The notes beneath the pieces were generated by a model, which was not told where the DNA came from, made no database searches, and worked only from the letters and a program-made list of their open reading frames with translations. Below are positions 29,526-44,282 of a DNA stretch of 64,000 nt, in pieces; the stretch's first letter is position 1, and every line of letters begins with the position of its first letter. This DNA is from Skeletonema tropicum (lineage: Eukaryota; Bacillariophyta; Thalassiosirophyceae; Thalassiosirales; Thalassiosiraceae), in contig CM074145.1 in NCBI GenBank assembly GCA_037178625.1, positions 496,001 through 560,000 on the forward strand. The letters run 5' to 3'. Both the position numbers and the translations under genes were made by a program.

Positions 29526-32500
29526 CTACAACCATGGTGACCATCCTACAAACATCAGACCAAGATTGTCTGGATCTCGCGCCTCATTAATTAGCAACTT
29601 CACCTGGCCAGCGACACTTTTGTCGAAGGAGGATGAATCTTCATATCCTTGGAGTTTATTTGTGATTTTGGAGATGGCCCTCGCAGCGGCATCATTCCTA
29701 TTTTCATCGTCTTCTGCGTTAGAAGAAGCGCCTTCTTTACTCTTACACTCATCATCTCCTTCTTCTTCCTTGATAGTTTGCTCTTGTTGTAGCTGTCTTG
29801 CTTTCTGTGGACTAATACTCCACTTGTACAGAGGATCGGACACAACTGCCGAAAGTATAGTTAGCAGAGTGTCTGCGTTATTGCGAAGGACACCAAGCGT
29901 CGCCTCGGCAGCTTTGAAGAACACTCCATCCGTACCTGACGGGCCCATTCCATCGACAATATCTCGAGTCAAGCGAAATGGTACCAATTCAGGAATTTTC
30001 AGTGTCTTTCCTTGCTCGAATACGAAACCGAAATCGATGTGAACAACTTCCCCCGTCTTTGTATGTACAAGGATATTCGATGTATGGCGATCTCCAATTC
30101 CCAAAATATGTCCGACAATTGAATTCACTGCGCAAGACCGAGTGTATGCTGTCCTTGCTGTATGCCACGCTTCCATTGATGAATTAAAGTACTCTAAAAA
30201 GAAGAATCGAAAGGCTGAATAAAAAGCGACACAAGTTAGAATCAAGAAATCATCACATATTCGCACGATGAAACTAGAACAAATCTATTTCCTTACCGGG
30301 AGAGAAATTTTTACAAATTTTTCTGTAGGCTTCTCGACGTGATTGCTTAGTAGCAGCAGCGTCTTCGGCTGCTGCCTTGTAGATTCTTCCACAATCACTA
30401 CTGCCCCATTCACCAGGGTTGTATCTGCTATGAGCACCAATTCCTCTGTTATCGTCGACGTATTCTCCGAAACACATTGTATCATTGACCCATTCGAGGA
30501 CACCACAAGATGGGGTCAAGGGCGTGATGCCATACGTAATGAGCCGTAGATGACGAGAGGAACATGGCGTCGCAGAAGTTCCTAATGATTGTTTGATGGC
30601 GTTGTTCCCACCTGCTCCTTCGTGTCGAAGTAAGTCATTAACTGTCCCGAACACCTGCTCCATTATCGCATCTTGTCGAAGATCGTCTTCGCCTTTCACC
30701 AACTGCTTGAATCGGCCACCTTTAGATCCGATACACTTGACAATCTTAGGACGGTGAAGCCCTGTAGGTGTCAAGTCAAACTTTGACTCGAAGCTCAGCA
30801 CTCTCTCAGCTCCAATGGGATCATCTATTCCATTTCCATACTGTGCATCAGGTCTAATAGGAGGCGGGTTGGTGAAAATTACAGGCTTGTTTTCAGCTGA
30901 TGTATTCTTCGATCCCCTGCGCCCACTAGAAAAGCAAGTGTCAAGAGTGAGCTTGAATTGAGAGAACGAGAGTCCTTTATATTGCCTTCTCTCGAAGTTT
31001 TTGGTGGGTAGCATCGCTAATCTAATGAAAGCATCAGAAAGAGTTGTGTAAGATTCCACCAATGCAGATACATATCCCTTGCGTTTACGCAGGTCATCAA
31101 GGATATTCGCAGCGGCTTCAACCTTCGAACCGCCTACATTCTCAAGGTATGTATCTGCATTTCTACCATCCACACCACCCCCTATACGTTTCCCATTTGC
31201 CAATGCGACCAATTGAACAATACCATGATACGGATGCTCGCTGCAAATTTTCAGTACAATGTCACGGAGAATATTCTGAAAATCGTTTAGTTCCTCGCCT
31301 TGCGAGCTATCGATACGAGAGAACAATTGGTATGTCAATGGAACGAATCGATAAGATGGAATACCCAGTGCATTTGCTTGCATCAGTTCGTTCACGACGT
31401 CACTTGTCTCTGCTCGTGCACAATTTTTGAACCACAGGCTCACGAGTTGAAAGACGTGCGATGAAACATTCGCTGCTATTGTAGTTGGGCAGAGTTTCAG
31501 CGCTGAACAATATGATTCAACAGACATTTTCAAAAACTGCCGCAGAGAGGCTGTCATGCCCTGCATTTCCTTTTCATCCATATCTACTTCCTTCTCCAGC
31601 ACTGCCCGCACGGTATGGGCACCGAGGAAGAGTTGCTCGTCCGCATTAGACCTGGACCTTTTCTTCTCAAGGTTTTGCTCTTTAATTCTTGCCAAGTCAA
31701 GCTCTTGATTTCGTTCATTCGCAGCAAGGCAACGCTTTTTCCACGCTTCGCTAGATATTCTCATGTCCACAGAGTAATACAGACTCGCAGCGAATTCTCC
31801 GAGTTTAAAACCCGCAATTGACGCTTTCTGAATAAATGATGTATTCAATGTATCCATCGCTTTCGCGTTTTTGTGCACTTTTGTAGACAGACTAGCTGCC
31901 TTCTGGAAGGAAGAAAGAATAGTTGTCGCGGCGTCGACATTTTGTTCAGCCATCCATAAGCTCCCAAGCAACAGCGCATCTGCATGTAAGCTTCCAAGCT
32001 CAAGACTCGTTCCGTCATCGTCAACGCTATCAAGATGGCTGGAGATGATTTTGCAGCGCATTACGGCGGTGTCGAGATCATTTTGACACTTCATCAGTTT
32101 TGCATCTTCCAAGTGAAGAACCAGTGGCAGATTGGGTGAATATACCATTCCTCTTTGTTGGAAGACCTGTACCAATGATCGCAGCCGATTTAGTGAAAGA
32201 ATGGCAGCATCAGTACGCCCCAGTTCTCGGTAAATATGGGATGATTTGAACACATGTGAAGTCAAAGCCTCGACGATGTCTTTTTCATGCGATTCAAACT
32301 TTGAAATGAGAAGCTTCAACTGTGTCTCCTGTACAGAAAATTCAGTGAAGACTCTACGGGCGAGAATGTTATCAACATCCGTAACATGATCTTTCATGTC
32401 AAATGAATAATTGTCACTTTCAAGCAATAAAGACTCGAACTTCTCGATCCCCGCTTCGTTCCAAAACCCCCATCGTTTCAATAAAAATGTTACAGGGCTC

Positions 32501-35500
32501 TTTCCTTCCAGAGTCCTTGCGGTGAGTTCCAAGTTACCAATTATAGACAATCTTGAAAGATGAGTAGCCAATCCTTTCAACTGAGATTCAGATCCAACCA
32601 ATGCTTCCATGTCTGCCAAGATTGACCTTCGTGCCTGAGTCACGTTGTTTAAACCTCCTACTATGTCATCCTTCTCCAGACTAAGAAGTGCATGATTCAC
32701 TGATTCATAAAATCCACTTGATGCATTAGTTTTCAAAGGAGGGGCGTCTCGAAATTTGTCCGATGCCGATGGAAGGAATTGATCAGTTTCAGTCGATTTT
32801 GGTAAGAGAGTGTCATCCCATCGGCTTGCTGTGTTTAGAGAATCCTCGAACCATTTCTCACGCAAGAAGTGTCTGCTATCATCATCTTGGTCTGTGCTCA
32901 ACATTTTTTCAACTCCTACGAGATAATGGTGCTTTGTGTGGTTAAGACCCAAGTCTTCAAGACAACTCGTTATGGACTCAAATCCTTCCTGAGAAATCGC
33001 TGGTTTTTCTTCAAGACGAATGTCGTGATCTTGTAATGCAGCCAATTTTTCATTGCGCAATCCCCCAAGCGTTTTGAAAGAAGAAATATTCTGCTTCAAG
33101 CTTAGAGCTGCACCCTGCGAGAGAACGCCATTTCGTTCATCGTTTGCCTCCAGTTCTGAGAGACAGCTCGCGATGATATCCTTGGCGACTAACGCTCTAT
33201 CTAAAACAGATTGGCCCTCATTTTGCGAAGGGACACCGAAACCACTGATGTCACAGACAATAGCCTCGCTCCTTTCAACTTTACGTGCATTGTCGCCAGA
33301 AAGCTGCTCGAAGAAGCTGCCGGAACCTACCATATTTTGCATGCCCATCTCTGCATAGTACATTGCAGAGAAATATCGTTTTGCGTGATAACACGCTTTT
33401 GCCACGTCAACGCCATCAAGATGTAAGACGACCCCATACATGCACCCATTCCACTGTGGAGAAGATTGTATGTCATCAGGATCGGCACCTTTGGAACGCC
33501 GCCTCTTCAGCGTTTTACCTTTCTTCTGAACTGCCACCGTGGTATTTTTCTGGTGGTCCGCCGTGAGAAAGCGATGCTCTGTAATTGACTTCAGCCAATC
33601 CAATGAGGACAGGATGGCATTGATAGCCTGACTATATATTTCCATTTGTTCTGCGTTTAGATGGAGAAGACCGGAGAAGCAATTCGAAATGGTTACATTC
33701 ATTTGACTGTTGGCGGTCCCAATCGCAGTATGAGATAGTATCAAGTCTCGAGCAGAGGCATTCTTTCCTTTGAATGCTTCTCTTGGATCAGAGTCTAGCA
33801 GACTAAATATTAGGTATGGAAACATCTCAGCTGCAAAGCGTGCCTCTTTTGCACACATCCCCTGACAGATCCGAAAGAATCCCTTGTTGCGTACTTTGGA
33901 ATCCTTTCCAAGACAGCAACTGATGATTGCACAAACGATGTTTTTTATCCACAACTCAACAGAATCTTCGCCATATTCAGCGACATTCCAAAGTCCCTCA
34001 CTAAAGCACCAAAGATTGCCACTGCCACTACCAAGTCTCCCACTAGTCCGAGCCTTTAGCTTCTCCTTACAAGAATCAGAAATAAGAACGCTTGTATGCT
34101 GCTGGCCTTCATCATTCATAACGAAAGGACGGAAGAGTGCTTGGTCTGTCTCACTCAAGATCTTCCAGCATTCCTTTCCTGCACCTGAACTTAGCAAGGC
34201 CCTCGCAGTCTTCATCGCTACAAGAGAAGTTTCTGCGCATCCAGACACAAGAAAACCACCAACAGATGCTAAAATGTTTGTCATCATGAGCTTATATGGT
34301 GATCCATCATACTTATCTAATTTTGATTGAATTGACATCGTCTGTGAAGGCGTTGTGAGAGTTGTGAAGTCGCCTAAAGAGTTGATTTCGCCAAGACATC
34401 GGCTGCTAACCAGTCGACTTTCCTCGGGATCACGGGAATAACATATCTTCATTAGCCAATTTTGCACTTCGGCAGGAAGTTCGGATGATGATTGGGTAGA
34501 GTCTTGCCGCACTAAGCTCTTTTCCAGCCGCCGCAGGGCTAGGAGACGAGCATGAGCCTCAATGCTTTGCAAGGCGGCAGTGTTCAAAGTAGACACACTT
34601 GCTCGAAATGGATCAACCGAGATAGGATACTCGTTCATTATTTGTACAAAATATTGGGCCTCATCGTGCAAGCTTGAAATCGCATCCGAATCGTTACGGT
34701 GCATCGAAGAGAAAAGAGATGTCAACGAATACATTCTGCTTACTTCATCGAAGAGATCTTGGTTGCGTTCGACTTCAAGTTGAAGACCCATTTCTTGCGC
34801 CCCTAAGATATCCTCCAAAGACATTTTTCCACTCTTCGCCATTGTTGCTACAATATCAAAACTACGCATGAGAGTTTCATGATGCGTTCTTTCCACAGCA
34901 ACTTTTGACTCTATCAAACGCTGCAACAATTCATCTCTCTTAGATGAATCTCCCGAAGTATCCAAAGATTCGTCCATTTCGTCCGAGTCCCCAAGCAAGC
35001 CTTTACTTGATCTTTGCTCAAATTCCAAGCATCTGAGCGAGGAGTTGCATTTTGAGTAAAAGGATTTGAAGGACCTTTCATGGACCTGTAGCAACGCTAG
35101 ACAAAGCTTCCGGAGAGTAGGCAAGACACCCTCAACCAAATCTGACTTCGATGATTCGTGAAATAGCGATCCTAGGACACACTTCAATGAATCCAATATT
35201 GTTGGTAGAAGCTTGCTATTATTCTCATCCAACATGATGGTGATGAAAGCATTGAAAGCAAAGCCCAGCTCTGAATAGGAAATTGTGCCATCGTGTAGAT
35301 TTTCTTCCAGAATTGTGCATAACAGCTCAAAGACTCTCCACGAATCTTCTCGCTGTGTAATAGTCAGGCTAGAAGAGAGCCAGTACTTGGCGATCACGAC
35401 ACACTCAGTCATACTACTGCCGGCGTATTCTAGAAAGCTCAGCTTTTCGCCATTGCGCGATGTCCTTTGAATTTGTTTGGATATCATCTTCATTCCATCG

Positions 35501-38500
35501 ATGAAGGTCTTGGAATCCAGGTCCAACGCTGGACTTCCAACCACTGATACCCCTGTCCGACGCAAAACGAGCATGTGCCTCAAAACTCTGTGGGCATTTT
35601 TTGAACCATCCTTCTCTATGTGCTTCGGTGACACACATCGCTTGAACATTTCCATTGCACTGTCACTCTCATTTGGCATACTGTCGTGAAAGATGAATAT
35701 ATATCCGCAGATTGCGGCGATATCACGTCTGAGAATTTTTGCAATACTCTCATCGTTCTCGGCACCAGTCAGTATTAGCGCACATTCGGACAGATACTTC
35801 ATCGAGTCAAAGTCATCTTCCGATGTTGATAAGAGAATTGATGGTATTAGGCTGTGTCGCAGGAGTAAACTTTGAGATTAGTTGCCCTCTCTGCAAACTA
35901 GAGAATGAAATATCAAAAGCAACAATGGGTACTTACAAATCAGTCACATCATGTATAAAGGAGTGAAACACCCTTTCTTTGAGAGTTTCCGACGTGTCCA
36001 CAAATGTAAAATAGCCATCGTCCCAGCCATCTTTTCGTAGCAACATAGATGAAACATCAACTGGGAAATAGCGACATGTCCTATCCAACGCAAAAGGAGA
36101 CGTTAACAACAGTGGTATATCGTGCAGACTTCTTCGGGTCTCCAGCCACTTAACAAGAAGATGAGGCATCGCGTCGTTGAACAAGTCGCTTAAATTGTTG
36201 TATCCGAGTAAGAAGGAAGCTCGCTTCAATGCCCGCAAACACAATAATGATAACGATGGTATTAGAAAAGCTAACTCGATGAGCTTCCACACCATTTCTC
36301 TAGAAATTGTTGCATCTTTCGTTGCACCTGCTATTAGTCCGATGCTTTCAATGTAATGGAATTCGAAAGATGCCACGGCGTCGTCCATTGCAACTAGATC
36401 TTGTTCCGTGAGATTGTCTGGGAGTCTCGGATCAGACAAGGACTCACGCCATTTTTCAAACTTTTTTAGGCTGTATATTTTTGGAAGGCAACGTTCGAGC
36501 TCTGAAACGATCGGGCTTGAATCAGTGTACAAGTCTAGGGCTGCGCCTGCGGCATCAGGAGCAAGCTCTCTAATGCTCTCGTCAATATTTCGGAGACTAG
36601 CCTTGACAAAATGATTTGAAAATGAGTCATCGATAGCTTTGTGTAGATTTGTCTTGGCAAAGAGGAAGACGAGGGTAGCGCATCGTAATTTCTCTGCATT
36701 GTAGGAGCTCTTCAATTTCAAGATTTTCATCCATTGCCGCATTTTGCGATAATCATCGTTATCCGTTTCGATGCCTTCAGGATACAATACATCAAGGATC
36801 GCCTTACTCTCTGATTTATTTATGGGACGACAACAATCGCCATATTCTCTAATTTCAACGAGACTGGCTGCGATTCCATGACCACACATAAAATATTTTG
36901 ACGACGGAGTCGAATAACGCCTTGCCTGAAAGATCATGTCTGCCACAAGAATCAATGCTGAAGTTTGATCTTCGTCACGGCCCACATTAGCTACCGCAGA
37001 GAATGTCAGAAGAAGACGATCATGCCTCAACACCACAGATTTTTGACAGAACAAAGAGGCGCACACCATTGCGCAGTGAGGATCCGGAGACTTTGAGGTG
37101 GAAACATAGCCAGCTTTGCCATCATACTCATCTGGCCAAACTAAATGCCCCGCAATCATCTCCAAGCATTGAAAAGAAGGTTGCAATAAGACCATCAAAG
37201 ATGCACACGAGAAGGCCGCTTCAGCATCTATATATGTGTGAATGCTGCCATTGCTTTTGAATGAATCTGTCTTCGTATTCCTGCTGCTGATCTCGCCCAC
37301 TCGCCTTCTCTTACTAGGAGGTAAATGTTGCACCCTTCCACCGAAACGTTTGCTAGGCATGTCGTCATCATCGTCCATCATGCCGTCACTATCATCATCG
37401 AAAGCAACAGAGGAACTGGTTGCTCGTTGGATTGGCGCTTGAATGACATCGTCATCAGATTCATAGTCCTGAAGAGACCTTCCATTCGGTAGTGCCGGGC
37501 TTAACGGTGACGTGTATGTTTCCTTCCTGTGCTTCTTCAACATCAACTTACACAGTTTGAAGAAGGATTTGGCATGATCTCCAATCAATTGTGGGATAAC
37601 CGATTCTCCAACCCCTTCTACTGCGGAGATCTTCACTAAAACTCTTACAATCCCGTTTAGATGATTCAAAACAGCTACCCGATCCGCAGGGTGGCACACA
37701 AGTGATGGCAAGCATGCTGAAATAATATCAAACGCAGGAGCAAACAGATCTTTAAAGACATCTGCAACACACTTCGCAATCGTTTGACTGTTCAAATTAT
37801 TGGAGATGATTGCCGTCAGGATTAACGAAAGGTAGCCGGTCAACTGGGGAAGGACGAGGGATTTGTTGTCCCCGATCGTAGCAGTATCCATTTCATTTTC
37901 ATCGTCACTGCTATTTTCGCCGTCGTATTTGACTTGAAATATTTTTGCATCGAAGAATACTTTCATTTTTTGCAGAGCCACATGTCCAAGCTGAAGCGTG
38001 GAAGCAGGGAGTGAAGATTCAATACTGGAAACCCCAATGCCTTTCCGATAAATCTGCATTTTGTCTCTCTCATAGCTAGCATCCAAGAATTTGCTCAAGA
38101 GGGCACCTCTTCCTTGATATATTCGACGTGAAAATCCAGCATCCATTTCCTTCACTCGATCATAACCTATTGATTCAGCCCACAAGTCATCCAAAAGCCG
38201 ATGAAACAAGCTTGTAGACTCAATGTCTCCTCCGTCAGGATCATGACGGTAAAAGATTGGTTCTACGTCCTCAGTGATCCCAAAGCGTGTCAATCCATCT
38301 AGCTCGTATGTACTGGTACTTGTGACAATGCCCCCATTGCTAAGTAAAGATGCGAGACACATGCTAACGTAAGGGAAGAATGACCGTTGGATGTGAGACT
38401 CAGGCGCATCAATCATGGCTGATTCTAAGAAGCGTAAACAGAAAGAGAGAAAATAGCTGAGATCTCTTGATGACTCTGTGCCGACGGCACCAGTATTCGA

Positions 38501-41500
38501 ACCGACCACACCAGAAAAACCAACATGTTGAATGATAGCGGTGATGAGCTCAAAAGGCGCACTCGAAAGTGATATTGCAGTATCATCAAATATAGGCAGT
38601 TTGTGTAGATGCTCTTGTTCAGCATAAACAAACGGTGACGATGGCGTAGCTGACTCCTTTGCTGACAAGCTTGATGGTCCACAAGAGAACATTGTCATTC
38701 TATCTGCGCAGTTGTAGCGGATCATCTGGGTCAGTAGCTGCAGCACAAGTTCCCCTGCATTTGAGTCGTACGCCCCCTGCGTGTATGCTGCGTATCGAAG
38801 GTCGTAACGAAACAGAACTTTCCAAACATACTGCCAAGCTACTCGAAGTACTTTCATTGCAGATGGAGACCCAAACGAGGTGTTATCCAATCCCTCTCGT
38901 GAGCAAATGATAGCGCTAGACTCTGTCATCTTCAACAATGCCATTAATGTCCACAACTGCACGGATTCGTCTCCGCCAGTGCCTCCAAAGCGCTCTAACG
39001 TCGTTCCAAGCAGATAAATTACCGCTGCTGCATCAGCAGGAGATGACCCATATCGCTCCAGGATGTTCGCCGATGTTCCATTTGGATAATGGCGATCGTC
39101 CAAAACAGTCGACCAATAGCTTCGTGAACTTGATGTCCAGCACTCCCCTCGAGGGAATGATTCAGCACTGGCGCATAGTAATTGAAGAGTTGCTGTTGCA
39201 GTTGGACGGACAGAATCTTGCCCTTTGAATGCTTTGTCGTTGGGAAGGAAAGAAGTGGGTTGTGTAAAAGTTGATGAAGTATATGTTGATGTAGGCTCGA
39301 TCGAAGCTGTCTCCTCTGCAGTTTCAATTGTCAGAGCTTGAAGCATGGGACAACCTTCATAAAGTAAACGATCCATCGAGGCCATATCATCTTTCCTTTC
39401 CATAGACACATTCTCAGGAGAACTGTGATGCTGTGTGAAGAATTGTGAGTTGCCTGTTTCATGCTCAAGAGATACATTGACTCCAGGTTGGACCAATTTA
39501 CCAAGCTTCGGATTCAAATTATACAAATGACGACACACCATGCGAATCCACGGGCTACAAGCCAGTGAATCTGGTGATGCTATCACTGATGACTGTGAAT
39601 TCTCATCATCTCTTTCAATGTCAATCTCTCCCTTCTCAATACTTGGCTGATTTCTCAGATCATTCGCCTGCTCTATGAGCAACTCCAACGAACCAATTGA
39701 TCCTTCCTTCACATCCTCGGCCTCGGAAAGATAAAGTCTTTGAGACACACGCATCAAACGAGCCAACAATTCCAAATATCTTCGCTGTCTCCGATTCAGA
39801 GGAGTCCATGACGCTCCGCCTTCAGATACCGATGGTGACTTTTTGCCCCCAGCAATCCCCTTCTTGCCTCCGGGGAAGCTTCTCCGACCAGATTTCTTTC
39901 GTCTCTTCTTCGAACCATCATCTCCAGCCGCAAACATCCCCTCCCAAACCTTTTCATTGCGTATCATATCCAACAAACTCAAAATAGTTTTCCCATCCAA
40001 CGTCGCACCGTTCCTCTTCTTCTTCTTTCGTTGCTTCTTCTTCTTCTTCTTCTTCTTTGATGAGTGGTCCTCATCATCTTCAAAGTCCCCCTCCTCCTCC
40101 TCAGCCGGAGTCTCATCTTCCTCCTCATCTCGTGGTTCCAACGGACCCAAATCACCCTCAGGAAGACCACAAAGCCTCCCACTCGTCTCTGCAACCAACA
40201 AATGAGCACCAATATACTCCGTCAACGCATCCCGCGTTGCCTGAGGAGTAGACACTCTTGTATAATACCTTCGTGCCAAACGTAACAACGCATGTCCATG
40301 TTCCGACAATACCGATACACATTGTTCTGGATGGGCCGCAAGCAATTGTGTAACTGCCGAATACAAATATGGCATGAGTGCTACAATCTCTTGTTCACTC
40401 CGTATACCACCACCCTCATTATTCCTCCATGCCATATCTGCCCAAACACCCACCAGTTCAATCACTGGCCGTGTATATAGTTGCATCGCCATCCCCAACC
40501 TCGTTGTTAAATTGTATACCAATGCACTAAGACACCTCACTGACTGATTCAAACTCTCCCTCTGCACCACACCCACCCTATTACTACTACTTCCATTACT
40601 ACATTCAAACGTTCGTCGAATCCTCCTCCCCACCTCCTCCAAAATATACGACACCTGATAATACATGGGCAAAACACTCACATAATCGACACGTGAACAC
40701 AAATGTCCCAACCATTTCAACAATTCTGCCTCTGCCAATGAGACACAATCGACATCATTCAAATATTGAATACAGTAATCGACACATGCGACTATTTCCT
40801 TGGTGGAGAGGCGTGTTCCTCGATCATCATCTGTGTAGGTGTGTGGTGTATAAAATGTTGCCGAGAATACACCATGATGTTGTTGTATTTGTTGTTGTTG
40901 TTGCATCATTGATGATGATCTACTACTCTTGACACTACCAGTATCACTTAATGGACGTGTATCCAAATGATGTCCATATCGTGGTCTCGATTTCCAATCT
41001 ACCTCCCATGAAGGTGGACTTCCATACCCCCCATCATTCACTTCCAATCCCTGTTCATCAATTTTGAGGAATATACGGTAGGGGAATAAAATGTCATTGG
41101 CGGTGAATTTGAGCTTGGTGGTGGAGGTAAGTCCGGTTTGATTGGCGGTTCGTTTGGTTCGTTTTTTGTTGGTGGGTTCGTTACCACCGTCAATGATGAT
41201 CTGGGAGGTGACCAAGACTTGATCCATTAGATTGCGAAATAGTGATGATACACGATCTCGTGGAAATAGTGACGAATTATCACCAATGTGTGTGGCGGTA
41301 CCCAGAGTGGTACCACCACCCCCACCACGACGGATGTAGGTGTCGAACATGAGCTGTGCTTCGTATTCGAGACGTTTGGTTGTGGATTTGTCTTGAAGTT
41401 TTTCGAGCAGTTCCTTGCAGGCGGTGGAGCGATCTTTTTTGTTTTTGGACGAGCGGAGTTTTTCGCGGAGGGAGGCTAGGGCTGTGTAGGTGGGGGTGAT

Positions 41501-41548
41501 GGTTTGAGAGGAGGACTGTTGGGTGTGGTGGCGGTTTCGAGAGGCCAT
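29526..41548 (-). CDS. ATM: ATM/Tel1-type PI3K-like protein kinase, three exons (41548-35937, 35869-30297, 30214-29526)
   Basis: Exon 1 starts at ATG 41548. Intron 1 (35936-35870, 67 nt, gtaagt...caaag) restores the frame as DVTDFLLLRH; an in-frame TAA just before the acceptor excludes earlier AGs. Intron 2 (30296-30215, 82 nt, gtaagg...ttcag) joins NFSP to AFRFFFLEYF, matching the FSP.FR.F..E.F element of ATM. Joined exons are 11,874 nt, giving 3,957 residues, longer than most ATM proteins. The kinase domain has GSKGGRFKQLVKGEDDLRQD (about residue 3590), GIGDRHTSNILV (catalytic loop) and HIDFGFVFEQG. A FATC tail ends INEARDPDNLGLMFVGWSPW. The N-terminal half is helical-repeat-like with acidic and Lys-rich inserts (about nt 40,020-40,120). 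ATM signals DNA double-strand breaks in the nucleus. Confidence 0.93.
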
Positions 41549-42079
41549 TTTTGATAATGTTTAATGATGAGACAAGAGGTGATGTTGGCCGATGCGATGT
41601 TGTCGGTGCACGTCAATAATTTACTCTCTGGCTGTACCAAGATCGCTTGAGAGATCAATACCACTCAATGTCATAGAATGCAAGCAGCCAGTAGCAGTAA
41701 CAGCAGCAGCCTTCCAGTGGTCAGTAATGCGGCTGGGTGTTTGTGATCAATACAGCACAGCCCAGTTCAGAGTTGTTGCGGCGAGTGTCAAAAATGTGTC
41801 ATTGAGAGCCATTTTTGGCTAAGTGCAAAGATGGCGCGAAGTGACTCCAGGCCTCGTTTTGGTGTGGCAAAAACTGCTGCCAACTCTGTCGTTTTTGGGA
41901 GGCCTCAAGTGAGGCCAGCTAAATCTTCCACCTCCACGCGATCTTTTGCCGCCAATGACGATGAGTTGGCCTCATGTTCTGCATGGCAATCGTAGCTAAC
42001 AATATCATAATATTTACTACCAAGCGAGGCACCAACAACAGTCAATACCAATCATACCATCGCTCTTCCAGCAACTGCT
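41549..42079. promoter_or_regulatory. 531-bp divergent promoter region of ATM and M32 carboxypeptidase
   Basis: The two start codons face away from each other across this gap. A (cag)n-like stretch (about 41690-41715) and the palindromic pair gaggcctcaag / actccaggcctcg occur here. No defined factor site can be named. Confidence 0.5.
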
Positions 42080-43915
42080 ATGATTCTATCCTTCAAAAAA
42101 TTCGTCCGTGCTTCATTGATTCTAAGTGCACGTCACGTACTCATCTCTTCAGCCTTTGTTGCTCAAAAATCTTTCGCCACCTCCACCACCACCACTGCTC
42201 ACATGACTGCGACAACTACCACACCCGACTGTAGTGCTACTACCGCTACAATCAATTTCGAAGAGCACTCCAAACCCTACGGTGATTTACTCAAGCGTCT
42301 ACGTGAAATTACTCATCTCAACCATGCATCGGCCGTATTGAATTACGATCGACAAGTCTTCATGCCCCAATCGGATCGACCCCAATCCTCACGGGGGAAG
42401 CAATTGGCCGTCCTTGCAACCATTGCCCATCAAAAATCAACTGATCCCATCATTGGAAAGCTTATTGAAGAGGCCACAGCCGACCTCAACGAATTGCTAA
42501 AGACGTCTGATACTACCAATAATGAAGCATTACTCACCGCCAAACGCATTTTGGAATTAGAACAAGACGCCTTCACCAAATCAACCTGCATCCCCGACGA
42601 ATTAGCCGCCCGGAAGGCATCATTGGAGGCATCCGCCAATCACGAATGGGTCAAGGCACGTCAATCCAATGATTTTGCCGCCTTTGCTCCCGCACTGAAA
42701 GATTGTTTTGATACCGCCAAGGAAATTGCGGCGTTGCAACGTGGAGATGATAATTCTGATGTATCATTGTATTCTCAAATGTTGGATCAATTTGAAATGG
42801 GCATGGCATCATCTCGTATTGATGAATTGTTTGATCAAGTGCAGAGTGCATTAGTACCATTTATTGCCAAAATTCGTGCGAGTAGTGAGGAGAATGCACC
42901 AAGTTTGGAGGCCCTGTCGGGGAAATTTGATATTGATGCACAAAAGGCTGCTTGTCAGAAGATTGTTACGGCAATTGGGTTTAATGAGGGTCATGGACGG
43001 ATTGATGTGAGTGTTCATCCGTTTACCATGTCGTTGAGTGGGGCGGATGTGAGGATTACGAGTAGGTTTAGTGATGATGAATGGTATCAGGGATTGATGG
43101 TAAGATTTTTGCTCTTTGTTGCTCTTATTATAACGTATTCTTTGATGAAATTATGATACTAACAATGTACTATTTTACTGCAGGGGACTATTCATGAGGG
43201 AGGACATGCAATGTACGAACAGAATCTCGGTGATAGCGATCTCAGCCTTGACTCTGCCCTCTCAATGGGAGTACACGAATCTCAAAGTCTCTTCTGGGAG
43301 CGTCACATTGGAAAGAGTAGGGCATTTTACGAGTGGGCTCAACCTATTTTGGTAGAGGCATTCAATACGGATGACAACAAATTTGAGTATTCGGCAGAGG
43401 AATTGTATGGTGCAGTGAATGCGGTGGATTTCAATAACTTGATCCGAGTTGAAGCCGATGAATTGACCTACCCCCTTCACGTTATTCTACGATACAATAT
43501 TGAACGTGATGTTGTTGCCGGAAAGCTTGATGTGGCGGATATCCCTGCCAGGTGGAATGCTGATATGAAGAGTCTACTCGACATTGACGTTCCAGATGAT
43601 ACCAAAGGATGTCTTCAGGATATTCACTGGAGTTGCCTTGCCATCGGATATTTCCCAACCTACCTCCTCGGTTCAATGATGGCAGCTCAATTGGCTCATT
43701 ATTGCAAGCTAGCAATTCCTGATATGGATGACAAGATTAAGGCTGGAGAGTTTGATGAAATCAGGAGCTGGTTGACGAAGCGTGTTCATACCCACGGCAA
43801 GAGGTACAAATCTCTGGATGACTTGTTGCTGGCGGAAGTAGGAGAGGAATTGAATCCGCAATACTTCCTTCATTATTTGAAGGAGAAGTATGTTCCGTTG
43901 TACAAGGTTGAATGA
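42080..43915 (+). CDS. M32-family metallocarboxypeptidase (carboxypeptidase Taq-like), two exons
   Basis: Exon 1 (42080-43099) and exon 2 (43184-43915) flank an 84-nt intron (gtaaga...tgcag) that joins QGLM to GTIHEGGHA. The product is 583 residues. The active site H344-E-G-G-H348 is the HExxH zinc motif, followed by GVHESQSLFWERHIG, which supplies the third ligand region (ESQS). HPFTMSLSGADVRITSRF is also characteristic of the family. M32 enzymes remove C-terminal residues from peptides using one metal ion. The first ~60 residues are not part of the mature family length: they are hydrophobic and Ser/Thr-rich with SSAFVAQKS, which suggests an organelle-targeting presequence. M32 is best known from prokaryotes and a few protist lineages. 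Confidence 0.92.
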
Positions 43916-44282
43916 ATAAGATTTAAAATCATGTAAATATTAGAAGTTCTGGAAAATGTAAGTAAGTAGCAAATTCAAATGAAGGTTTTTCTCGTGATTG
44001 ATTGATGAGAACCCGTGATATCTTTTGAGAAGGTCCCACGAGGGCCAGACCAGTGCACATGAAACGATATCTTCCACTGTGGAAGAAATCAAGTACCGTC
44101 AATTGACCGAACACCATCACTGTCGCTAAACACGAACATTTTGTGGGACAAGAGTTTCAAATACACATGATGATGTGCCGCCCTCTTCCAGTACGACGCA
44201 CGCTTAACGCATGCGCGGCAAGGAGAACGCATGCTATCAAAAGAAATAGTCATGTTGTTGGCAACGCAGCGCTACCAACAAC
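43916..44282. other. Intergenic with hairpin at the next start codon
   Basis: 3' flank of the M32 gene and 5' flank of the TAZ/RING-CH gene. It contains acgcatgc twice (44208-44232 region) and the hairpin listed separately. Confidence 0.5.
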
